Source: Hanleya hanleyi | Lineage: Eukaryota > Mollusca > Polyplacophora > Lepidopleurida > Hanleyidae | Reading direction: 5' to 3' | Length of the DNA: 64,000 nt | Assembly: GCA_036873755.1 (NCBI GenBank) | Contig: JAVTVY010018968.1 | Coordinates: 1 to 64,000 of the forward strand | Part shown: positions 35,701 to 46,014 of the stretch, in pieces | How positions within the stretch are numbered: the stretch's first letter is position 1 | Layout of the letters: the number at the start of each line of letters is the position of its first letter | Notes under the pieces: model-generated | Databases searched by the model: none | The model's input: the letters and a program-made list of their open reading frames with translations, nothing else | Told to the model about the DNA's origin: nothing | Translations under genes and position numbers: made by a program

Positions 35701-38700
35701 AAATTAGTGAAAATATTCAACGTCCCAGATTCTGTCAAAACAGGTAGGCTTTGAGTCGAATATGAGACTTAATTGATGAGGAATCTCCATGAACAAACTG
35801 AACATTGATTCTCAATGCAAAAAAAAATATTTAAAAACAAAAAAACAAAAAAATTAGATTTTATTTTTTTGTTCTTTAATTTGGGTGCATCCTAATTTGG
35901 GCACAACATTTAATGCTGGCGTGTAATCTAAAGCCCTAAACACTATGTACTTTCAATTTAAATCAAGCAGATAGCTGCTGATTTTGCATTTAATTTCCAT
36001 TAAAACGAGCCCAATTGGTGATCAAAATAATTTTTGTGCAATTTTAAATACTTCATTTGTGGTACTGTAACAGATTTTATAGAATCAAATGACTATATAA
36101 CATGAGGAAAAACAGGGCCGGCTTACCATTTACCAACTGTAAATTCCATGGAGTGGCATCGTTCATATACATTGTATATTCACAGCCCGAGATAATCGGA
36201 ATTTAGAATCCACTGGGCACTGAGTCATACGGAAATGGTCGAATGCAGCCCATATTACTTTGAATCGACCAATCAAGTCTTCCAACAACAGAATATACCA
36301 TTTCATGCACTCGATTCTTTCTGTAAATATCATCACGTTCAATTCAACTCCATCTAATCGAATTGGGCAATGCACAAAACATAACAAATGAAGAATCGCA
36401 ATTGGACTAATGATTAAGCACATACTTGTAGGATAAGTTAGTTAAAGGAAAAGTTTGAAATTCATTGTTCAGCTTACATGCATGTACATCTGTCTGACAC
36501 AGGGGTCGAAATAACGCTGGTCTACTTGTCTTTGACAAGTGATTTTTTTTGCGATGACAAAAAAAAAATCACTTGTCACCGGAGACAACAAATATTCAGG
36601 AAACATTTCAAACCCTGAAACTCACAAGGTAACATTAGGTACAGATATGACACTACCGTCATACACTGTATTGTAATATACTTGTAATAATGGGATTGTT
36701 CGACCGCGGAGTGACCGTTTTGCAAAATGCATTTTATAAGCAACAGTTTTTTGCTATACATGTATAACTGAGACAAGTAGAAGTTCACAAATGAGAAGTA
36801 AAAAAAAAATTAAAAAAAACACTTGTCACCAGAGACAACAAATTCTTAGGAAAAATTTCAAGCCCTGTAACACCGCACGGAGACTGTTCCATATGTGAAG
36901 CCTAGGAGACTAAAGCAATCACACGCAGATCTGATTTCATTACACAATAATTATTTTCTTTGATCTCAATCATGGGTATGCCCCCTTCACAAGAACAGTT
37001 AACAGTGGTAATATCATTCTGCTCATTAGGATACACATGTAGCTCATATATACGCTACTGCGCAGTGCTTTTGTTATGTCTGCTGGTATACAAAGGGGGC
37101 TGCTATCTTCAGTACCAAAAGGTTGGTTAGACTGGCAGACTGACTGCGGTAAATACTGTAATAATTAAATAACATGTGGTTCAGCTTCCCACTCATAAAT
37201 AATGGGGTGAAGGTCAAATTTATTGGAAAACATGTAGAATGTTGATAAAATGTAACAAAGACAGAAGTCTTGAGAATATTATATACCGTATTCAATTCTT
37301 CCTAAATTTAAAGATTGATCGAAGGTACTGATTATAATTTGATGGGTGAGGTTACAATTTACCAATCAATACATGTATATCACCTTTGGAAAAAGTAACC
37401 CAAATCCAACCAATCAATGTCCAGCCTCCATACATGTATCTTCTTCTCGAACCAACCAATCAGCATGCCCATTTCGAAATTATCCTTGATCAACCAATCA
37501 AAACTTCCCAATTTCTTTTCCAAGCAGACCCCTCCCTTGAGTAAACCAGAGGGGCGCTCCGCCCCGCCCCCCTCAGAGCGCGCCCCGCCCCTTCTGAGAT
37601 GCCCGAAAATGCGCCCTGCCCCATTTAGACCGCGCCTCGTCTCTTCCTTAAAGCCATGCTCTGCTACTATACTTCATGAATACAGGTTGTTTATTTCCGA
37701 ATTCCATTCCTTCACATCGTTGATCCGCCCCAACTCTAAGAAGGATTAATCTGTCTTATCGAAGGCCCGTAGGTGTGTATGGAAACACTGACAGTCGGCC
37801 ATATTTGGTTGAAGCAACATATTCAAGTACTGGCATTGTGATTGGCAGAGTCCTGATAAGGCGGTACTCTTGGCCAGCTTTCAACTAATCAGCATATAAT
37901 CATCAGATTTACATGACCGACAAGTAAACTACTAGGGAGTGCTTACTGCAGATCTAATTTTAAGCAGATTCCTGTGTATCCTCCTTTCTATCCATTCTTT
38001 CAATGCATGAGGTCGACAGAAATGAATGGTGGCATTAGGAGATACCGATACTGCCGCCGCGACTCGTAGTGCCCCCGACATGCCCTTTTATTCCTCGTCC
38101 GCACAAAAAGTGCCCCTTTTCCACAGACTAGCACCCTGCCCTCTTTTTTTACAAGGTAGGGGTCTGCCAAGTTATTTCATGTGATGGCTAGCGTATATGT
38201 ATCTTTATCTGGAACATACCAATCAGCGTGCTCATTCCTAAATTATCCTAGCTGACCAACCAATCATAACTCTCTGATTTCTTTTTCAGATTATTTGATG
38301 TAGGGGGTCAGAGGTCGGAGAGGAAGAAGTGGATCCATTGTTTTGAAGATGTCACAGCAATCATATTTTGTGTAGCTATGAGTGAATATGACCAAGTACT
38401 CCATGAAGATGAAACAACAGTGAGTATGGGCTATTCACTGAACAGACTCAGTAAATTACGCCCATCTTAGACGATGAAAAAATGAATTGGAGGGGGGGGG
38501 GGGTATGGGTGACTTGAGTGACTTAACTGCTCTGTGTATATCCCTCTGTTGGATTACATTATAAAGATTGATTGTTTACAAGATGAAGAATTGACTTTTT
38601 TTACAGGAAGTCTGTGATTGGTTCAATGTTCTCCCAATTTTCTCCATAAACCAATGAAAATAGAATATTTCTGTTCGAAAATTGAATTGGGCTAAGTTCC

Positions 38701-41700
38701 TTGTCCATCAAGTGCTTCAAAACAGAAGAATATGCACAGGGAATTATTAAACCGTTCGTGTCCTGTCCATATCTTTATATATTTTTGTACAATTACAATT
38801 CTCCAGTTGCAATTTTTTTGTGAGTAGATGTACTGGGTGGAGATGACGTAGCACATACCAAGATTGAGGTCAGAGGTTGCTATGGCCTGAAAATCAGGAA
38901 ATCATTGGAACTGCTAATTTTGTGTGACTGGATTTCATTAATAATTGAAGCCACGGTCAAATGTCAAGGTCACTGTAACCTCAAAATCAGGAAAGCATTG
39001 CAAAGCGCAATCAATGTTTTGTGTCAGCAGATACATTACATGGCGACGATGCATCGCATTGAGATCAAATTATTGTACAGGCATACGTTGAAGCCAGTTT
39101 CGACAGTATTTGACAGAGGGCAATACAATTACAATTTTCCGCTATAGCAAGTTATCAGAAGAACACACTAAGATGCATTCTATAGCTGAAGGAAGTGGAA
39201 AAGATTAACCCAAGTCACATGGTAAACGAACTGAAAGATTCGTAATTAGTGAAATACACATAAACACTAACCATGATGTAACAAATATAATAGCTTGATA
39301 GGTGAAGCCCAGCTGCACTACCATATACTTTTGTTTATATGTCATCTTCAATAAGTCTTTGCCATGGCTTCCACATAACAGAATATTGTTCTAGTTTATT
39401 TTTCTTTAGGGTGCCGATTCTTACAATTTTTTTTAAAATCTAGTATCGTGTCAAAGTGCAGTGAATATCAGAGAAGTCATTGCTCCAACATAGAGGCATA
39501 ATAGATTGACAGCAAAGAAAGCCCCTACCTCTTTGTGAAGTTAAGGGAGAATAAATGGCTAAGCAAACCATGAAAATGAAATAGCAGAAAGTGTGATATA
39601 TTCAAGAGCAGACAACTCATGAATGTTATGTCACATCAGTCTTATTCTGATTTGCTGTGGGTGATATGACCAAGTTGATGTATCCTCCATGGAAATGAAG
39701 GTATTATTAGCTACGGCACAGGCTATGGAACAGTACATACATTACAGTATAAAGGGCAGATAATCCAGCTTGAGATAAGGTCTCGACAAACATATATTCC
39801 GTATTTATGACTGTCCATGAATTTAGTTCCGAGTTCATCCTTAACCCCATTTGTATGTATTAAATGGGTAGCCATCAGGGATTATATGACAAGGCACACA
39901 TGTACACGCGAGTTGAGTCTCGCATGGGACTGGCCCATCCAGCAGAAATATTTGTGCTTTACCAACAAAGTGACATACTAAACATACTAGTATATACATG
40001 TATGTGTTGAGAGTAATAGTGTGCGTTACAGAACAATGGTATCAAAGGGCAGGCAACTCACCAGGGGCATGGCATTCAGAAGAGGTGTATGGTACATGTC
40101 GGCATTTCATCAGCTTTTGCAATCGCTGGGACAAGTGGAAAACTTCAACCTTTTGCTGTCGATTTTCTGAAAATATAGAATGTTATTTTGTATATTAATA
40201 TTTGTCTGCATAAGGTAAAAATCCCCTAATATTTTGCAAAAAGGGAATCATCAAAACTTGAATGAGACAACCAGTAATAAGAAATTTGATGCAAATTTAA
40301 TATAAAAAATATTAATCATTCCGTGTCGATCCGAGATCAAGATTTTGCTAGTTGGAACTAAACTAAACTGACTGACCATGATAATTGTGCATTTAAAAAA
40401 AACCGAATGACTATTCAATTTAGGCCCTATCCATATGATTGTATTCATTTACATGCACAGGGTTCTGACACTGTCGGAGGACTGACATTCCAGGACACCT
40501 TTTGTGGTCAAATTCAGGACTTTTCCATGACATATTTACACACAAATAATTTCCGATTATGAACACAACTTGTTTTTATGGAAGAGTGTTTACTGATGAG
40601 TGTCAGATGTGACCCCTGTATCAGAAACAAGGATTTAACAAGATGTAAGACCCACTGCAACAAATCAATTGTTTATCATCCTGGGGGTTTTGGGGTTTTT
40701 TTTCTTTCAGAACTGATAGTACGGAAAATAATTAAAAAATATATTGGGCAAAATTTTCTGTGCATGCAGTTGTAAATATCTGATGCGCATGCGGACAATA
40801 AAGTCATTTTAATATTGGGCCTGAACAAATATTAATAAATAGATAGAAAGAAATGAAAAAAAAAAGTCTCAATTGGAATGTTTTCCATGATCAGACAAAA
40901 AATAACATGGCCCATTCACAAAATTCCATGACTTCCCAGAATTTTCAATGACCATAACAACCATACATACATTAAATCTCACTGTTTCTGACAACAATAA
41001 ACTGTTTTCGTAGTTATATTTATTTATGGAGTTTTTGGTGAATGTGCATAATCAATCCAATTGGTTATCACGCTGATATGTAAAACTAATAATTTGCAAT
41101 TCTTTCATTTCAGAATCGCATGCAGGAGAGTTTGAAACTGTTTGATTCCATCTGTAACAATAAATGGTTTACAGACACCTCGATTATCCTCTTCCTCAAC
41201 AAAAAGGATTTGTTCGAAGAGAAAATCAAGAAATCTCCTCTCACAATATGTTTCCCAGAATATACAGGTAAATCATCCATTCCAATCATTTTACGGAATT
41301 CACTTGTCATAACATCTTCATTTTATCAAGACAATTTCTATGTTCCCACTTCGAACTTCCCTTGATATATCTGGCCCCCTTCAATGTTCAAAGAACTTAT
41401 AAATAGACACGAGGCGTCACTGACCTCGAAAACATTTGAAATGGTTGGTATCAGAATGTATGTTTTAGGCTCTGAGAGCGGATAGATTAAAACTAACGAC
41501 CCCTCATGGCATTGCGCGTGATGAACCCCTGCATTTCAGTGTCAACCAGCAAATAAGAAATAAAAGCCCACCTCGTAGTCATAATCCGATCAATTATCGC
41601 ATCATCCTAAACTGTGCTTCTAATTTCTTGCTATTTCTACCCGCTACAGGCAAACAGACTTATGAAGAGGCTGCTGCGTATATTCAAGCACAGTTTGAAG

Positions 41701-41837
41701 CCAAGAATAAAAGTTCAACAAAAGAGATTTATTGTCATCAAACTTGTGCAACAGATACTAACAACATCCAGTTTGTGTTTGATGCAGTCACCGACGTAAT
41801 CATAGCCAACAACCTTAGGGGGTGTGGTCTATACTAA
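26570..41837 (+). CDS. GNAO1: G-protein alpha subunit, Go/i class, exons 4-8 (3' part of gene)
   Basis: Five exons (26570-26730, 32069-32197, 38290-38419, 41114-41267, 41650-41837) with GT-AG borders and compatible phases give 253 residues. With the 101 residues normally encoded by exons 1-3 the protein is 354 long, the usual Go length, and key residues then fall at standard Go numbers: Arg179, Thr182, Gln205, NKKD 270-273 and Cys351. The protein binds and hydrolyses GTP at the inner face of the plasma membrane and relays signals from seven-helix receptors. The C-terminal GCGLY marks the Go subclass, and its Cys is the pertussis-toxin acceptor site of the family. Several segments ([30 protein letters not shown]) look more Gi-like, so a lineage-specific Gi/o paralogue is possible. 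P-loop exons are outside the window or unrecognised. Confidence 0.95.
27018..27050. repeat. Perfect 13-bp inverted repeat
   Basis: ATAAGACGTCAAG at 27018-27030 pairs perfectly with CTTGACGTCTTAT at 27038-27050, with a 7-nt loop CGGAAGC. Each arm holds a GACGTC core, like a CRE half-site, but a structural role in the transposon is more likely than regulation. Confidence 0.8.
27287..27383. repeat. Long near-perfect hairpin, about 42-bp arms
   Basis: The left arm (27287-27328, containing CATCCGGTTAAACAAGCACA) and right arm (27342-27383, containing TGTGCTTGTTTAACCGGATG) pair almost completely; I see mismatches only at the AAC/GTC and CGAAC/GTTTG positions near the base. The loop is 13 nt (TGCCCATCACGTG). 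It lies close to the midpoint of the TA-type element. The transcript would fold like a pre-miRNA-sized hairpin. Confidence 0.85.
27828..28388. mobile_element. Foldback element, 'GGAGAGTAATA' family
   Basis: The segment at 27930-28030 (GGAGAGTAATATTGACAAGA, CAATACAG.GATCA, ATCAACAGCTCC) is repeated inverted at 28255-28350, with a loop of about 225 bp. Outer ends (TATAAGGGGAGATCACTCT and its counterpart near 28375) match loosely. Related fragments occur at 31330-31450 and 52855-53010. No ORF of note. Confidence 0.65.
29017..30282. mobile_element. TTAA-type (piggyBac-like) element, split by a hAT-like insertion
   Basis: Ends CCCTTTGAACCCGAGA and CTCGGGTTCAAAGGG form a terminal repeat. The left flank is TTAA (29013-29016) and the right flank is CTAA (30283-30286), a one-base decay. 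CCC ends with TTAA suit piggyBac-type MITEs. Inside, CCTCTCGGGTATATACATAATCTAAA occurs twice, and the second occurrence is interrupted by the element at 29297-30228. Confidence 0.65.
29297..30228. mobile_element. hAT-like element with 5-bp duplication TATAC
   Basis: 932 bp from CAGGGCTCGAATTTGG to GCTAATTTCGAGCCTTG, flanked by TATAC (29292-29296 and 30229-30233). Sub-terminal TGCAC/GTGCA words are dense at both ends. The open frames inside (about 100 codons) show poly-Cys and poly-Phe from a TTG microsatellite (29717-29733) and T runs, not a transposase. Confidence 0.75.
31080..31450. repeat. Old repeats in intron 4
   Basis: GACCTTGACC and AAGGTCAAATT words at 31080-31260 belong to the AGGTCA-bearing mollusc-type repeat. 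At 31338-31450, AGGAGAGTGATCA...GGAGAGTAATGG...GCGATCACTCTCC is a fragment of the foldback family at 27828. Confidence 0.45.
32069..32197 (+). CDS. GNAO1: Go alpha exon 5 (residues 155-198, switch I)
   Basis: Acceptor TTTCCAG, donor GTAAGT; 129 nt, the standard length. It encodes [19 protein letters not shown], then [20 protein letters not shown]. Arg179 in RTRVKTT is the switch I arginine that stabilises the GTP-hydrolysis transition state and is the cholera-toxin-type site of the family; Thr182 coordinates magnesium. [13 protein letters not shown] differs from the usual Go VETHFTFKNLHFR. Confidence 0.95.
32361..32730 (+). repeat. Dispersed 370-bp repeat, copy 1
   Basis: Direct copy of 62656-63028, starting CAACCTGTAACCATCTCGGT and ending GGTAAAGTAC, with about one difference per 15-20 bases. 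The minus strand keeps a shared open frame (VLYRILF..., [18 protein letters not shown]), but the differences between copies are mostly amino-acid changing, so I treat it as a non-coding repeat or transposon fragment. It lies inside intron 5. Confidence 0.75.
33951..34259. mobile_element. MITE family 'CCCTCTGACTGCAC', compact copy
   Basis: 309 bp from ACCCTCTGATTGCACTG to CAGTGCAGTCAGAGGGT, with inverted ends. The reverse complement matches 18251-18492 along most of its length. No ORF. Flanking bases do not show an unambiguous duplication. Confidence 0.75.
34430..34751 (+). mobile_element. SINE-like element with 14-bp target duplication, copy 2
   Basis: 322 bp starting GTGAGTGAGTGAGTGAATAG, flanked by the perfect duplication CTTCAGTGATTGAA (34416-34429 and 34752-34765). 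It is collinear with 22636-22966, including both stem-loops, of which GTTCCTGTTGCTTC / GAAGCAACAGGAAC is perfect. Lies in intron 5. Confidence 0.8.
34766..36499. other. Intron 5 sequence, nothing recognised
   Basis: AT-rich with an A-rich stretch at 35818-35860. No exon or element ends seen. Confidence 0.45.
36500..36867. mobile_element. hAT-like MITE
   Basis: 368 bp from CAGGGGTCGAAATAACG to TTTCAAGCCCTG, flanked by TGACA and TAACA (four of five bases equal). Sub-terminal ACTTGTC..GAGACAACAAAT blocks occur on both sides. This resembles the element at 11163-11516, which has ACAGGT-rich ends instead. Confidence 0.6.
37465..37520 (+). repeat. Upstream duplicate of the intron 5 3' end
   Basis: ACCAATCAGCATGCCCATTTC..AAATTATCCTTGATCAACCAATCAAAACTT.. 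TTTCTTTTCCA matches 38217-38289, the sequence directly before exon 6, at roughly three bases in four. After the pyrimidine tract similarity ends and a GC-rich stretch (37550-37640, unusual here) begins; no exon copy follows. Confidence 0.6.
38290..38419 (+). CDS. GNAO1: Go alpha exon 6 (residues 198-241, switch II)
   Basis: Acceptor CTTTTTCAG, donor GTGAGT; 130 nt, standard. It encodes [20 protein letters not shown] then [25 protein letters not shown] holds Gln205, which positions the attacking water for GTP hydrolysis; [11 protein letters not shown] is switch II, the G beta-gamma contact. EDETT at the end is switch [13 protein letters not shown] is Go-type rather than Gi-type (DLVLAEDEEM). 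Confidence 0.97.
38420..41113 (+). other. Intron 6
   Basis: 2.7 kb, GT-AG. It contains GGTCA-bearing repeat words at 38860-39000 and CCATGAC/CAGGAC-type repeated phrases at 40460-40530 and 40915-40945. No alternative exon recognised. Confidence 0.6.
41114..41267 (+). CDS. GNAO1: Go alpha exon 7 (residues 242-293, NKKD)
   Basis: Acceptor TCATTTCAG, donor GTAAAT; 154 nt, standard. It encodes [40 protein letters not shown] and [15 protein letters not shown] (270-273) gives guanine specificity. [14 protein letters not shown] and DLFEEKI are identical or close to typical Gi sequence, whereas ICFPEYTG suits Go. Confidence 0.97.
41650..41837 (+). CDS. GNAO1: Go alpha exon 8, C-terminus (residues 293-354)
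   Basis: Acceptor CGCTACAG, then 188 nt to the TAA at 41835-41837. It encodes [20 protein letters not shown], then [20 protein letters not shown] and [24 protein letters not shown] contacts the guanine ring, and the last helix is the receptor-contact surface. Cys351, fourth from the end, is the pertussis-toxin ADP-ribosylation site of Gi/o proteins. [10 protein letters not shown] is the Go signature; Gi ends KNNLKDCGLF. Confidence 0.97.
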
Positions 41838-42100
41838 AAGGCTTACACATTTGCCCGGCTCTGCTAAAAAATAAGGAACAAACAAACAAACGACTGTTTC
41901 ATGTGCAGTTAAATTCTCGTTCATAATCTCTTGTGTGGTATCCATGGCGACGCCATCCAGAGGAGATACATGTATCCTGACACCTGTCATTTGCAAATTA
42001 CATGATTGCGATTTTAACGTTTTTAACGAACGTTGAAAATATGAAGAAAAAAACTTTAATAAATCTTGCGTCAGCTCCAGAGCATGACTGAGAGGGTTAT
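41838..42100 (+). promoter_or_regulatory. Go alpha 3' UTR with candidate poly(A) signal
   Basis: AATAAA at 42058-42063, about 220 bp after the stop, is the first canonical signal. Another AATAAA lies near 43340, so longer 3' ends are possible. Go transcripts often have long 3' UTRs. Confidence 0.35.
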
Positions 42101-45100
42101 ACAAAAATAGCTGTTCAGACCCCACACAAATGTTCCTGGCTGCCATGGACGATCGACAAACGTAATGTATCGATGACGACGCAAAACTGTGAGAAACACT
42201 TTGTATAAAAAAAGTTTGTCGCAGAGAATTGTGGGAGTTGTAAGTACTGTGTTCTTGCTAGTGTTGATATATCTTGTAAGTATGACCTTGACCTTCATCA
42301 TCATGTGGGGTCATTTGTGCTCTGAAAATGCTGACTTGTCTCATAGTGATGTCGATCGTCGTCATTCAACTTAGCTGTCAACTTACGCGGATCGATTCGC
42401 CGCTGCCGCTGGGATGTATACGTAACTGTGACGACGGCATGTCCTCAGGATACGTAACTGCGGGCGACGAGTCGGAGCGACGACGATGACGACTTTTTAA
42501 CAACGTTGTCCTTGACCTTCAGGTGGCCGTAAGCTGACAGTGCAACCTGCTGGAGTCAGCGACGTCGAAGATGACGACAACATGGATTGTATCATATTGA
42601 CAGTTAATCACGTACACACAAATTATCGTCAGTAAAAACGGAGGGGAGGGAATGGGGAATTCATGTAGTGCGTTTTGGGGGACTCGAAAACTATGGTTTG
42701 GGAAATATAAATATGTAATGCCTTCGCAATGTTTGTACCCAGAGTTCATTATGGATATCTGGTGTTGTGTGTGTCATATATGTAGTGGGTATATAGTGAC
42801 AGTAAATTCATGCTTTCAGGGTTTTATTTGTGATTTGTCAACGGGCATACGATTCTGTCATGCCCTGTTGGTACATATGTCATTGAGGAGTTCCGCTCGG
42901 AACAGGAGGGACACATACTGGGCGGGTGTTTGGGTGGGCAGGGCTGGGGACTGCATGGACAAGGGGATGGGAGTGGAAATATTGTCCAAATAGTGGGGTA
43001 TAAATGCGCAAAACAGAACATCCCAACATCCTTGTTTGCTGAAATACATGTTAATCAAGATTGTGTTCAACTAAATATTTGTCACCATGCATTCATCGAG
43101 GCAGAACTTCGTTCTATGGAGTCTTGCAGAGAAGCAGTGGGTTACTGATAGTGAGAGAAATACAGATGAGCTTGAGGCCCCCCGAGAGTGAAAGCACCCC
43201 AAATCCAGTGATACAAAGCCGGTGGATGCCTGTAAGCCTGTCATAAAGGGAACATCTTGGCTATATGTCTCTTTATATTTGCAAGATGCAGAAATGGCTA
43301 GTGGAGTCAAAATTCAGACTGATAAGATTCCCTTAATTAATAAACAACTACTCCTCCTGTGATTCGAGTTAATCAGAATAGATCGACCTTCATCCTGATT
43401 TCTTATTGAGTACAATCATGGAAATGATGGTTGATATTCTTCACAATGTACACAGATATTGGTATGAGCAGGAGTCATTTCAAGTAAAACCATAATAGAT
43501 TTTTGGCCAAATTCTTTGACTTGTAAATATTATATTACTATTCAGTCAGAACAAAAAATGACCAATTTGGCCTGTGTACAAGTAGCATAATACTGATCCA
43601 TAATGGCAGTTAATTGTTAATTTTATCAGGGCCTTCTCAAGTTCCACAAACAGAGAGCATCATGGGTGATTACGCCTCCAAGAGTATACGTCAAAGGTCA
43701 AATTTTAGAACAAGGGTTAAAGGTCAATCAATGAACATGGGTCAAATGTCAGATCATTCAACCTTGGCGAGACTGTAACACATTGTGCAATATCCAAGGG
43801 CCATCATCCATGGCAAATCAACCAAACTCTCGTATTTGCATTTGACGGGCGACACCCACATTTCCAGATGGTATGGTGGCATACATTTTTCTGTCACCTT
43901 CACCATTAATTCTATGCTGGAATCGTTGGGAGATCTGGAAATACATACATATAATACTTTAGGGCCGTGGAAAGATATACGATAGGTGTAAAGCATGAAA
44001 TAGCTTTGTCGAATGCAACATATTTGTACAGATTTGAGTAAATGTCTGCATGGTCATGGCTTATCGGATGTGTTTGAGACTATTCCTGGCTTGTCTTCGG
44101 GCTTGGCTTGAAGGCATTGAACACTGACCACTTTCACAATTGGAGAGTGTCCTTGGTATATAGGTAAATTGATGCAGCATTTTGTTTGTTAATGCTTCAG
44201 AGAAGATAATATTCAAAGAGGATATAAAAATGCAGACACTGGCCTTTTTAGGGATTGAATTTTGTGTATACTGGGCAGCCTCAACCCAGATTCATCTTGA
44301 TCTCTGACCGAATACATGTAGTTGATTTGAGATGCCAAATGAACATTTAAAAAAACATGAGAATAAGTACATAAAACCAGACTTAAAAGGATATCCGACT
44401 CCTGTTATACCCCCAGAGAATATATATGCGACAGGGAAGCTACAGATTATCACGAAAAAATTGAAAATAGCATTTGATTTCAAATACATGTTGATTCCTT
44501 ATTCAAGATATTAGGTGACTAGTAGCATTTTACAGTTCTGAATACATCCCTAGGCTAGAAAAAGAGTTAATTTTTTGTGATGAAAGGATGATGAAATGTG
44601 CAATATTGTAATATCATATTGAGATTTTTACATCTCGCATTCGTATAATTTTGCATATGTGAAAATGATCTTCATGTTCGCTCAATCGGGGGAGAATTTT
44701 AAGTTTTAATTTATTATTCCCGTATTATAATTTTTTCACCCGTTCTGTGCATGACATTGTAAATAGGCAAAAGTGTGTCTCTTTTTAAGTTGTTATTCCC
44801 TAATCGTTATTATTTATAGCAAGTAGCGCACAGTTTTGCAATGTGAACGTTATTTATTACAGATTATTATCATTTTTACTGGGCAACGGCTGTAAGGTGC
44901 GTGAATCTTTTTAGCAAAAGCTGCTGACATTTGATAACGAAAATCATAAATATGGCTTTCCACTTGCTCAACAACATCTACTCTAGCTCTAGAAACATGT
45001 CCGCAATTCTGTCCCTAACCACAGCATCTTATTTATATATATAATATGGGGGAAAATTCTACTGTTCCACCACCCCTTTCCCATGGGAATGGACTATAAC

Positions 45101-45238
45101 ATACCTTTCTCATGAGAATGGACTATGCCATACATGGGTCATTCCATAACATGAAATAGGTTGTCATGTAAGGAGAAAATCTGAGTGGACATAGACCGCT
45201 ACTGCTCCAGCATGTTACAAAATTACTGCTAGCAAATA
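42101..45238. other. No second coding exon seen
   Basis: Vertebrate GNAO1 has a duplicated final exon pair after or between the first; no copy of NKKD- or TCAT-encoding sequence was recognised here. There is a patch rich in GACGACG-type words at 42390-42500. The rest is AT-rich. Confidence 0.45.
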
Positions 45239-46014
45239 TGCAGATTAGGGCGATCCCGCTCTCTAAAATGGAGATAAAAAAAGTCGTTTTTGCTCAATAA
45301 ATCAGTTCACATAATGAATTCAGCAAAATACTTGAGGCGCACATACACATATATATCCCCATCAAATGCAATCCCCATCAAATAAATTAATATCCCATCA
45401 ATGCTCCCCAATTGTATATGTCGCTATATAGGATCTTATTGATTTCAATTGAATTTGGTGTTCAGAGCGCCCAGGTCATTTATATTTAATAGTCTTATGA
45501 TATCACAGTCGCATTTTAACTACTTCACTTGCAGTCGGGGAGGAGCGCATTATGGTGCCAACCTGGGCGGCAACATCGGAAGATACCCCACCAGCGTGGC
45601 GTGTGATCGGCTGAGCCAATAAAAATGCACCTACCATTATGTTCCCTTCAAAGCACTATGAAGAGCTCTCGGGATTGGTTGACACTCACGTTACTGCAAG
45701 TCGGTTAGATCCTGCAAGTGACATATCCAAATGGGGGAGCAGATAGGATTTAATTTGAATTAGATTGCATCAAATGATAGTAAAAAATAAATTGTCACCT
45801 GTCTGATTTGTTTAATAATAGGCCAAATATCTGTCATGCTGTTGGAACAACATTGACTGGTTTTTCAAAAGGCAAATTAATTTTAGGACATGAAACAATA
45901 GATAGATTAATGTGCCTGAAGTTTCAAGCATTGGTTAATAAGGAACCAAAAGTTATTTAGCAAAAACAACCTTTTTTACCTCCATTTTAGAGAGCGTGAT
46001 TGCCCTAATCTGCT
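45239..46014. mobile_element. Terminal-inverted-repeat element containing a REP3 copy
   Basis: The left end (45248-45300: CAGATTAGGGCGATCCCGCT..., AAAATGGAGATAAAAAAAGT) and right end (45960-46014) are complements over about 55 bp with a few changes. The interior holds the REP3 sequence at 45395-45770. No clear target duplication was found. Confidence 0.6.
45395..45770 (+). repeat. REP3 family, copy 1
   Basis: Shares ATCAATGCTCCCCAAT, GTCGCTATATAGGATCTTA, TTTCAATTGAATTTGGTGTT, ATTATGGTGCCA, AAGCACTATGAAGAGCTCTC and GGGATTGGTT with copies at 51375-51830 (reverse) and 58510-58888. Function unknown; it could be the 3' part of a larger transposon. Confidence 0.7.
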
